A DNA stretch of 64,000 nucleotides from contig CANTUQ010000009.1 in the NCBI GenBank assembly GCA_947683425.1, positions 10,121,001-10,185,000 of the forward strand, given 5' to 3'. Made by a program: the position numbers and the translations under genes. Positions 56,016 through 64,000 of this stretch are shown in pieces (the first letter of the stretch is position 1; each line of letters opens with the position of its first letter). Source of the stretch: Excoecaria cochinchinensis (taxonomy: Eukaryota > Streptophyta > Magnoliopsida > Malpighiales > Euphorbiaceae). Under the pieces are notes generated by a model. The model was not told the DNA's origin. It was given only the letters and a program-made list of their open reading frames with translations, and ran no database searches.

Positions 56016-57208
56016 CGTCCCCTTTGGTGTGAATCCACATGATTCCTTTTCCTTGGGACTTTGTCTTGATCTAATTGTGTGTGTAAGGGATTATATGTGT
56101 GAAGAATGTGCACAATGTTGTATGCATGAAACACACAAAATGCATCAGGTAAAGTGTGTGTAAATATTTGTCATGCAAAAGGAATATGAATGGAGGGCAC
56201 ATGCAGTGAATGTGCATACAAGATATGTGCAGGAATGTATAAATTATATGTGCAAAGTTACATACAAGAAACACGCGCAAAGGGTTATGCATGTGAATTG
56301 TGTGCACACCACTGCATATGTGAAGACTTATATGCGTGTGAAACATGTGCAAAGAACTAAATGCGTTACATATGTGCAAGAATTATGTTCACAAAATGTG
56401 TGCCTTATGTGCATGACATGTACGTATAGAATGTGTGTAAAAATTGCATACGCGAGACAAGTGTACATGCAATGGAATATGTACACGGAATACACACAAA
56501 AATCACACATGCGAGATACATGCAAGGGATCATGCATATGAATGCATGTAAGGCATTATGTATGCATGGGATGATGCATGCAAAGAAATATGCAAAAGAT
56601 TGTACATGCACTTGAAAAGTTATATGCAAATGTCTACAAAAGAACTGTATTAGCAGAAATGCATGCAAAAATGGATAGACCATATCCCACATGGTTAAGG
56701 GGTTCCTGAGGGTAAGGCCTAACTGCTTATACAATCTAATGCCCCTCAAGAATCTAGAAGAGTGTCTTTCTGCTTTAGGAACTCTAAGCCATAATTCCTT
56801 CCAAGAGGTCTGACTTGTATGCGCTTTCGTTAATGGCCGCAGGGTGCTGGGATGTACCTCTCACACATCCTTGCTCTACTTGGCCATCAGGAGTGTGCCC
56901 TTTTGCCCTTCAAGACTCTGCCTTGCATTCACCATGTGTTTGAAGGGAGGTTATTCGAACTAATATGCGTGTTTGAGGGCATCGAAAGTCATTTTTTTAA
57001 AGGTAGTGTGTCACTTGTGAACTTTCACACTATATATATATTTTTTAAGTGCATCCCTTTGGGGATTTTCACATGACCTTGTGCCTTACTCTTCCCTAAA
57101 ATGGACCCATCCCAATCCAATGTTTTTTTTAAAGGACAGACTGCTTATGTTTAGGATTTTACCCTATCCTTTGGCCTAACTTTTGCTTAGAGAGCCAATT
57201 ACGATTTT
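56016..57208. mobile_element. Degenerate Tat-like internal relic
   Basis: Non-coding. The stretch 56580-57208 is homologous to 6180-6740 of the Tat-like block (AAAATGGATAGACCATAT, ATGGACCCATCCCAATCCAA, TTGGCCTAACTTTTGCTTAG). The stretch 56080-56600 is unusually rich in ATGTGC, TGCATG and ACATGT words, a low-complexity expansion of a short similar tract at 6180-6250. It resumes at 62493 after the nested LTRs. Confidence 0.6.
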
Positions 57209-57780
57209 TGTAATGCCTCGAAATCTATCTTGGTAGTATTTTGCATAATTAAGTGATTGAACTGGCATGATTAGTATTTTAAAGGTGTAATAAGGGTATA
57301 ATTGGGAATTCATTTATTTTAAAATGGTAAATTAGTGAGATTTTAAGTTGAGATTTAATGGTTTATCTAAAATTGAGGACTTGATTGCATAGGAATGATT
57401 AAATTGAGGATTAAATTGATAGGAGAAATATTAAAGTAAGAAAATCTTGGAATGAGAATAAGTGAAGGGATTGAAGGAGGACTTAACCAAATATATATAA
57501 GAATACATGCAAAGGCAGAATAGGACACATGGTAAGGTGGAATTCTGCCTCTTGAATCATTTTTGGTGGAGGAGTTTTGAAATCAAAGAATTTTGTTTTC
57601 TTTCTTGTTCTTTGCTTGGATTCTAATTAAATGAAATTAAAAATATGCTAAGCTTGGTAAATTAGCTTGGTAAGTTTGATTTTCAATTTCTTTATTTTCT
57701 GATCTTTTAAAGGAATTTCTAAAATTCTGGAATTATTGGAGTAAGGAAGTTAACAAGGATTTTGAATGTATTCTTATTAG

Positions 57781-57861
57781 TGGAGAAAGCTAAAAGGAAG
57801 AAGAACGGGAAACAAAAAGCAATTGTGGAGTGAAGTTGGAAAAGGAAGTACTGCAATTCAG
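57781..57861 (+). other. Candidate mini-exon in solo LTR (81 nt)
   Basis: Donor TTG|GTAAGTTTG at 57670, intron 111 nt, acceptor TTCTTATTAG, following donor TTCAG|GTTGGG. After two bases it reads EKAKRKKNGKQKAIVE and ends at TGA. Strongly basic; same phase as the others. Confidence 0.5.
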
Positions 57862-58355
57862 GTTGGGATTCCATTTGTATGTAAAATAAATTGTAAAGTG
57901 ATAATGAGTTAATTGGTAGAAGTATTGTCATGTGATGAAGAAGTTGTATTTTTTAGTTTCTGAGATTTAAGAGTGAGTTAATTAGAACTATGTTTAAAGT
58001 TTCCTAGAATTATTAACAATTAATTGAATACAAATCAGATTATGAATATTTAAATGACTAGTTTCTTATTGGTCATATACCTACCAAGTTTAAAAGGTTT
58101 TGTTGTTTAATTATGCATTAAAGTGAGTGAATTAAGGTAAGTGATTTAAATGCAATATGTTCTTGGTTTAGAACAGATTTTGAGTTGAATAGTATAATCT
58201 TTGAATTAAGTTCAAATTATGCGATTGATGTGTTTTAATATAAATTAAAGTTTTGTTTAAGAAGAGTTAATTTTTGGAATGTTACACTTTGGGTATAGGT
58301 GATATGGCAAGGGAATTTGGAATTCTGCAGAATTCAAATTCTGCATTTTTCTAGT

Positions 58356-58765
58356 TACACGGAGGTCAGGGTTTCTTGCCCGCCGTGTAATCGTATTCTG
58401 GAAGTTTAATTTTGCAAGTTTTTGGTTTTACACGGCGTTCAAGATTTTGTTACCTCCGTGTAAAAGCAGTCTGGACTGGTTTTTGGCTTACGAGTTATTT
58501 TACACGGTGGTCATGGTATTTCTTACTGCCATGTGGTAAGTATGACCCCCGTGTAAACTAACCTTACCACCGTGTAATTGCATTCTGTTCAGTATCTTTT
58601 GAATTTGCTAGTTCACACGGCTGTCCAAAATTTCTTATCACCGTGTAACTTGTCTGATTGCTGTGTAAGAATTTCTTACCATCTTGTAAATAGCTTATGT
58701 TTGAAAAACAAATTTCATGCTATTTACACGATGGGCATGAAAGTCTTACCGCAGTGTAAACTCTA
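58356..58765 (+). repeat. Palindrome array, TTACACGGNGG type
   Basis: Six or more pairs of TTACACGG... and ...CCGTGTAA arms (for example TACACGGAGGTCAGGG with CCGCCGTGTAA) are separated by spacers with ATTCTG. It decays to ACACGATGGGC and GCAGTGTAA at the right end. A TATATAAAG box follows at about 58850. Confidence 0.85.
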
Positions 58766-59736
58766 TTTTCAGCATTTTGTATCTTCATTTTCACTCAATT
58801 TTGTACGTCAAGCTTTTACTTGAAAACTTGTATTATCTGTTTAATGATTATATAAAGATGATATAAGACTAAATTGCTATGAAATGGAATAAATTCTGAT
58901 GAGCTATCAATTTATATGTTTTCTATTGGATTGCTTGTTGAGTTATTAGAGTTCTAGCTAGTCAATCTAGACTGTGGATAGATAGGCATGCCTATAGGGG
59001 CCTTGAGCAGCTACTACTCGATTATTTTCCCTGCGGGGATGCTAGATTATTTTAATATAATTCATTCTTTTTTGGAACAACTTGTTTGATATATTCCTTT
59101 CGAGGATGCTTGTCACACCCCATTTGCCCCCTAGTAGTATGAGCCATTTGTGTGTGTGCATGCATTGTATGTGTTTTGGCATGTGATATGGGTATTTTGG
59201 GTAGAATGCATGTTTGCGGGTTTTGCTAGTATGTGGGTGCATGTACGGTACTAGGGTGTGAATTAGTTGCGTTGCATTTGGGTGTGTTGCTCACATGTTT
59301 CTAGGATGTGAGTGAGTGAGTTATGTTTGTGTGTTGTGCTAACACATTTGTAGGGTGTTATAAGTTGGGGTGGCATTGTGTGTGTGTAGTGTATTGTTGT
59401 TGGGTGTGAGTGATTAGTTCCCACCACTAGGGAGAGGACACATGGCTAGATTAGGAAAAGAAAAATAAAAGAAGAGAGAGAATGGGAAAAATCTGAATTC
59501 TTCATCTCCTTTCCCGTATTCCCCTCTTCTCTTTGTCTTTCTTTTCCTCTGCTCTCCATTTGTGTGCCCTAAGCTTGGATTCAAGTGTTCTTGGTGGGGA
59601 TTAATCATTTCTCAACTCGTTTATGTAAGTTTGTTGTATTTCATCTTCATCTCCTTCATCTTGTTCTTGTTCTTCTTCATATTTTTGGTTTGGGTTTTGG
59701 TTTGTATTTGTTTGGGTTTTGTGTTTTGGGTGTTAG

Positions 59737-59816
59737 TGGAGCCTCCTCATAATCCTAAAGGCAAGGAGAAGGCTGGTATTAGTGGCACCAAGTCATTTGG
59801 AGCTTAGGAGATTCAG
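59737..59816 (+). other. Candidate mini-exon in Tekay-like solo LTR (80 nt)
   Basis: Donor GTAAGT at 59625, intron 112 nt, acceptor GGGTGTTAG, following donor TTCAG|GTTTGGG. After two bases it reads EPPHNPKGKEKAGISG, then TKSFGA and TAG. Compared with 33910 and 63266, many codon differences are at third positions. Confidence 0.55.
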
Positions 59817-60195
59817 GTTTGGGAACTTGCTTTGATTGGATGTTCATATGTGGGTTTTGAGATATGCATGAAATTCTGGAATTTATGATGTGTAAATAGG
59901 CTTATATCGGTATATGTGATGAGTTATGTTGCATAATTATTGAATTATAGAATCAAATATGAAGTTGATTGAACTTGGCTACATAATTTTCTAACTTTGT
60001 GATTTTTGAGATCTTGATTGTGAATTGATGATTTATTTTGGAATTAATTGTGGAAATATGTTGTTTGATGTTGGTTATGGTCTTTGGAAGGCCTAATTGG
60101 AGGTAAGATTGAGTTGGGAGTGATTTGGGTCAAAATGGTTTTGGTTTGGAGGAAAATTCTGGGTTCTTTGTTTTGCTGGGGACTGGAAATCCCGC

Positions 60196-60556
60196 TCCTG
60201 TCGTGAGCGCGACAGAAGAGGATTTCAAGCTTTCGCGTGTTTTGCTTGAAGATTAGATGGCCGTCCGACTCATGCTGATAAGCACGACTCGTGCTCCCTT
60301 CCGTGTGTGCGAGTTGTGCATCTCAGCAGGGCGATGGCACCAGGTGAGGATCAGCACGACTCGTGCTGATGAAGCATGACTCGTGCTCATTCAGTATGAC
60401 TCGTTCTTGAGCAGCACGACTCGTGCTGGTGTAGATTCTTCTGCATGTCATGCTCTAAGATGAGGGGCATCCGACACGAGTCGTGTCCTTCAGTACGACT
60501 CGTGTCCGATGTCTTACTATCGCGAGCGCAACTTAGTCGCGAGCGCGACAGAGACC
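60196..60556 (+). repeat. Palindrome array, CACGACTCGTGCTG and CGCGAGCGCGAC types
   Basis: Two motif classes are mixed: AGCACGACTCGTGCT-like units (about seven, some decayed to AGCATGACTCGTGCTC) and flanking TCGCGAGCGCGACAG-like units at both ends (60200-60215 and 60520-60552). It is at the same position as the TCACGGGACGTGACC array of the related LTR at 34248. Confidence 0.9.
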
Positions 60557-60753
60557 CCCATTCTGCCCTATTTTTATCGCGTGCACAGTTTTACGAAAAT
60601 GAACTTCAAATGTCTTTTTCTTATCTTTTTCCTACAGTATGTTATATGAACTTGTTTATATGACTATATTTATATGAATTGTGCATGACAAATAACATGT
60701 TATCCATTAATAATTATATGCTATGTTTTGGAACATGATTTGGATTACGCATG

Positions 60754-61037
60754 ACTTGCAAGAGTCAGTCTAGTGGATAGTTAAGCATGCCTAATAGAGT
60801 CTCTTTAGCTGCAGCACCTTTGGACGTTTGGACCCCGATCAGGTCCCTCGTTTGGTTCCTCGCGAACCCTTTTTATGTGTTCGGATCCTTGTGATCCTTT
60901 TCAATGTGTTTGGATCTTGTTTAAGATCCCCTCAGTAAAATGTTTTTATATGAGATATAAATTAAATGGTTTTCGATTCGTACCCGTAAGGTACGTTATG
61001 TGTTCTCTCGTTATCCACTATTTTTGAGTCAGCAAGT
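60754..61037 (+). other. Multi-hairpin structure, solo LTR copy
   Basis: The outer stem is ACTTGC (60754-60759) with GCAAGT (61032-61037). The inner stem is GTGGATA (60773-60779) with TATCCAC (61012-61018). Enclosed hairpins include GGACC/GGTCC, GGTTC/GAACC, GGATCC-type, GGATCTT/AAGATCC and GTACC/GGTAC. The outer stem differs from 34820 by a paired change (C-G to T-A). Confidence 0.6.
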
Positions 61038-62492
61038 ATTTGTTTTGGTTTGCTTTGGCATGCTATAAGAATATTATATTTGAATGAGCATAATGATGAG
61101 TATATGAATCAACTGTTAATTGAACATGATTATGAGCTTTTGAAAGTTATGAATGTGACCCGATATATGTTGTATATCCATATGTGATCTAAGTGTGTTA
61201 TTTTATGTATGATTATTTGCATATGCCATATCGTATGTGTTATTCTTTGACAACCATTGTGAATGGCCGTCCACTTTACTATTGTGTTTCCCCACTAAGC
61301 GTTTATTGCTTAGCACGGTGTTTTATCCGTGCAGGTGCGGAAGGTGCTGTATTTTGGGAGAGTCACCGCCAGTCAAGCCAACACAGAAGGGATTAGTGTA
61401 GGGCTTATTTTTGTAGCAGTTATGATGATTCCTTTTTGTAATAGAACTCTCATGTATTAGTTTTTGTTAAGTTTCCGCTATGAATATTTTTCATATGTAA
61501 TTATTTTTTGTTTTGGCAATTGATCAGAACATTATTGTAATGATTTTGTTCTATTAATGCATGATCAGTTTTGCTTTCAAAAGTTTTAATTTCTGTAATT
61601 CCATATGTTTATGATGTTTGAATGTATGATATTGTATCATCCTATTTGGTGACACCCCTGCTCGTACGGCTTCCCACTCCGATGCAAATGGGTCCGCCTA
61701 TGTACGGGTAGGGGTGTTACAATGCTTGAATCTTCCCATCGGGGATGCTTGGTTTCATTCCTTCATGAATGCTTGATTAACTACCCGTTATCCACACCCA
61801 TAGAAAGGCAGACAGTGAGGTTTCCTGATAATGTTTTGTTTTGAACCCATTTATATGATTGGTATTCATTCTGATTATGCTGATGCATGAACTTTGGTAT
61901 TATGAAATTAAATTTGGATAAATAATCCTATTTATTTGATTTCTTAATTAATTATCCTTTTGTATGAGTTAACATTTCTTATCAAGTTGTATCCTTAACT
62001 TTTGGTTTTCTTGTGACATACGTATGTTTGCATCGATGACTCATGTGAGCGGTCATCCAGTATCACCTTTAAATCCCCACTAAGCTTTATGCTTAGCACA
62101 AATTTTCTCTTATTCCATGTAGGTTTTGACGTTAGCTCCGCTCATAAGAATATCCCACAAGGTCATAAGGCATCACAAGCATAGGATCTGAAGGAAGTTT
62201 TTTATTTATTTATTTATTTATTTTTGATGTAGGTTTCTTTTTAATGTACATTTTATAATTACATGAATTTCCTTTTATATAAGATGTTTTGTAATATATG
62301 AACTATAATTTTATAACTATGGGATTTGAACTTCTCTTTTGGTAATGCATGGTTTAACTTATTTTGTTATAAGATATAAATATGGATAGATTTATTGGTA
62401 TGTTTCTGATTATATGTTTGCTAGTGTGACACCCCTTTAATAGGATCTCTGTATTATTGGTTGATCTTTGTCAGGTAGTTAAGGCTGTTATA

Positions 62493-62635
62493 GTTTTCAT
62501 CTCTAACGGCCCCTTTTCTTTTTGCTAAAGAAGCTGAAATTCTTATCAAAGCCAAAGCCACCTTTTGCATTATGCCCAACAATTTGGAGAATGGCAGAGT
62601 ATTGTAGGATACCCACTATCTTTTTAGGGCGTCAT
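62493..62635. mobile_element. Tat-like internal relic, continuation
   Basis: It starts GTTTTCATCTCTAACGGCCC, the direct continuation of 57203 when compared with 6721-6740. It is cut at 62636 by another LTR. No coding content. Confidence 0.6.
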
Positions 62636-63265
62636 TGTCACACCCCGTTTGCTCCCTAGTAGAATGAGCCATTCATGTGAGTATGTACTTGTATGTGTTC
62701 GGCATATCATAAGGGCATTTTGGGAATATTGCATATTTTATTGGGTTTTGTTAGCATGTGGATGCATGTATGGCATTAGAGTGTGAATTAGTTGGGAAAT
62801 GTTTGTATGTGCATGAGCATATCATTGTAGGGTGTGAGTAATGGTGTGGTGGTTGTGTACTCTACTCACACATTAGTAGGGTGTTTTAAGTTGGGAGTGC
62901 ATAGTGTGTGTGTTCATACCATGGTAGAGTGTGAGTGATTAATCTCCACCAATAGGGAGTTGACACTTGTCTAGGGTTAGGAAAAGAAAAAGAAAAAGAA
63001 AGAGCAAAAGGGAAGGAGGCAGAACTGCTCTCCATTCCCGTTACCCCTCTTTCCCACACTCCTTCTTCCTTTTCTCTTCCTAAGAAACCCTAGCTTAGAT
63101 TCAAGTGACTGTTGGTGGATATTAATTGTCTCCTTGCATTCCTTTGGTAAGTTATTGCATTTTTCATCTTGTTTTCCTTTTTGTTCATCTTCTTCTTCTT
63201 GATTTCTGGGTTGAGATTTAATCTAGGGTTTGTTCTTTGTTTGTTCTTGGTGGGTTTGTGTTTAG

Positions 63266-63344
63266 TTGAGCCTCTTCGTGATCCCAAGGGGAAAGAGAAG
63301 GCTGGGAGTAGTGGAACCATGTGTGATTGAAGCTAGGGTTACAG
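63266..63344 (+). other. Candidate mini-exon in partial LTR (79 nt)
   Basis: Donor TTTG|GTAAGTTATTG at 63147, intron 119 nt, acceptor TTTGTGTTTAG, following donor TACAG|GTTTTGG. After two bases it reads EPLRDPKGKEKAGSSG, then TMCD and TGA. Confidence 0.55.
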
Positions 63345-63735
63345 GTTTTGGAAAATTGTATTTACTTGATTTTTGTTGTGTTGATTAGCTATCGTGTATT
63401 TATTTTATTTGATTCTTTTGATGAGGATTCGATGTATTGATATTGCATGTTGGGATTTGAATGAATGGGTTTTGTTTGTGGTTAATGCATGAAGATTGAG
63501 AACTTGAAAATGGAATTGAGGAGAATTTGAGCTTACTGTCACGTTTTTTGGGTTTTGATATTTTGGAGTTTTAATTTGGCTATTTCCTGTTTTGGATGGG
63601 TAATTGTTACGGAAGTGTTTTCTATTAATAATGTTGGTTTTGCGTGCTTGAGGAAGCTAATTCAGGAAAGAATGATTTGGATTTGAGTTGGGTTGTGTTC
63701 TGGGAATTCTTCGAAAATCGATCGGGGAGGAAGAG

Positions 63736-63946
63736 GGCTGTGAGCCGCTCACGAGACGTGAGTAATGCTCACGATGTGTGAGCGAAGCTCACGAGTTGTG
63801 AGCAACACTCACGTTACGTGAGCAACGCTCACGACACGTGAGCTTCGCTCAGGCATCGTGAGCAACCTTCACGACTCGTGAAGGTTGGTCAGGACTCCTT
63901 TGGGCCTTTCTGTCACGAGCGTGATCGAAGTCGCGACCGCGACAGT
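63736..63946 (+). repeat. Palindrome array, GCTCACGANNCGTGAGC type
   Basis: About eight units occur, such as GCTCACGAGACGTGAG, CTCACGTTACGTGAGC and CTCACGACACGTGAGC (which includes a CACGTG core). They are followed by a CGCGACCGCGACAG motif like the one in the solo LTR at 60520-60552. Same position as the arrays at 34248 and 60196. Confidence 0.9.
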
Positions 63947-64000
63947 GATTCTGTCATGCCCTGTTTTGTCCACCTGACCAGTTTTTATAAAAATGATTTT

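Larger units (their letters stand above)
59111..61721 (+). mobile_element. Tekay-like solo LTR (2611 bp), TSD ATGCT
   Basis: It starts TGTCACACCCCATTTGCCCC and ends GGGGTGTTACA. ATGCT is present on both sides (59106-59110 and 61722-61726). It is the same family as 33334-35784 but clearly diverged, with all landmarks collinear: intron 59625-59736, mini-exon 59737-59816, palindrome array 60196-60556, hairpin series 60754-61037, stem-loop 61294-61336. It interrupts the LTR at 57209. Confidence 0.95.
57209..62492 (+). mobile_element. Solo LTR split by another LTR (net about 2.7 kb)
   Basis: It starts TGTAATGCCTCGAAATC and ends AAGGCTGTTATA. The flanks ATTTT (57204-57208) and GTTTT (62493-62497) are a near 5-bp duplication. 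The surrounding Tat-like sequence joins across it (compare 6715-6740). It contains candidate intron 57670-57780, mini-exon 57781-57861, palindrome array 58356-58765, a hairpin series near 59020-59110 and 61725-61780, and the stem-loop CTAAGCTTTATGCTTAG (62080-62096). The end TA in place of CA suggests decay. Confidence 0.75.
62636..64000 (+). mobile_element. Tekay-like LTR, cut by the window edge
   Basis: It starts TGTCACACCCCGTTTGCTCC, the same family as 33334 and 59111. It contains candidate intron 63147-63265, mini-exon 63266-63344 and palindrome array 63736-63946. Whether this is a solo LTR or a full element lies beyond the window. Confidence 0.88.

Noticed and set aside
56071..56749. Met/His/Cys-rich open frames on both strands
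   Set aside because: They arise from the ATGTGC/TGCATG low-complexity tract; no family motif is present.

Overview
The window is intergenic, transposon-rich DNA of a flowering plant, most likely a dicot. The evidence is the AT-rich background, nested Ty3/Gypsy LTR retrotransposons primed by initiator tRNA-Met, CACTA and Mutator-like DNA transposons, and the absence of any intact non-transposon gene, tRNA or rRNA. The species cannot be named from this sequence.

Layout. 1-1042: minus-strand Athila-like pol relic. 1043-14745: a chimeric Tat-like block. Two LTRs of one family lie in opposite orientation (1043-3979 minus, 12695-14745 plus), each with its polypurine-tract side facing inward. Between them are a 26-bp satellite-like array, an antisense ORF relic, a frameshifted minus-strand gag, a plus-strand coiled-coil ORF with four in-frame TAG stops, and a 103-bp array. 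14746-23944: LTR fragments, a CACTA end and a long inverted-repeat element. 23945-47862: a minus-strand element with LTRs of about 4.9 kb and only about 300 bp between them. Its left LTR holds a 4.2-kb CACTA element with gene-like content (27555-31726). Its right LTR holds a complete Tekay/Del-like chromovirus (33334-42957, TSD TTAAT) and a Mutator-type MITE (47393-47826, 9-bp TSD). 47863-56015: LTR and gag relics of a further minus-strand element, whose LTR contains a solo LTR (52643-54748, TSD TACCC). 56016-62635: a Tat-like relic split by a solo LTR (57209-62492), itself split by another solo LTR (59111-61721, TSD ATGCT). 62636-64000: the first 1.4 kb of another Tekay-like LTR.

How it works together. 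The only near-functional unit is the 9.6-kb chromovirus: both LTRs are 2451 bp, with PBS, PPT and TSD present, and gag-protease-RT-RNase H-integrase-chromodomain is broken by a single TAG. The other elements are solo LTRs, internally deleted copies or relics.

The most unusual signals are inside the LTRs. (1) Six distinct LTR types or copies carry the same split-gene signature: a GT donor, an intron of about 111-134 nt, an AG acceptor, and a 77-82-nt mini-exon that encodes a short Lys/Gly-rich peptide in a constant phase and ends at AG|GT. Among the three closest copies, many differences are at third codon positions. (2) Every LTR type carries an array of short CpG-rich imperfect palindromes. 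Related LTRs hold different arrays at the same place, and unrelated LTRs sometimes share the same array unit. (3) The Tekay-like LTRs hold a set of distinct hairpins enclosed by closing stems, with one compensatory base-pair change. Functions for these are inference.
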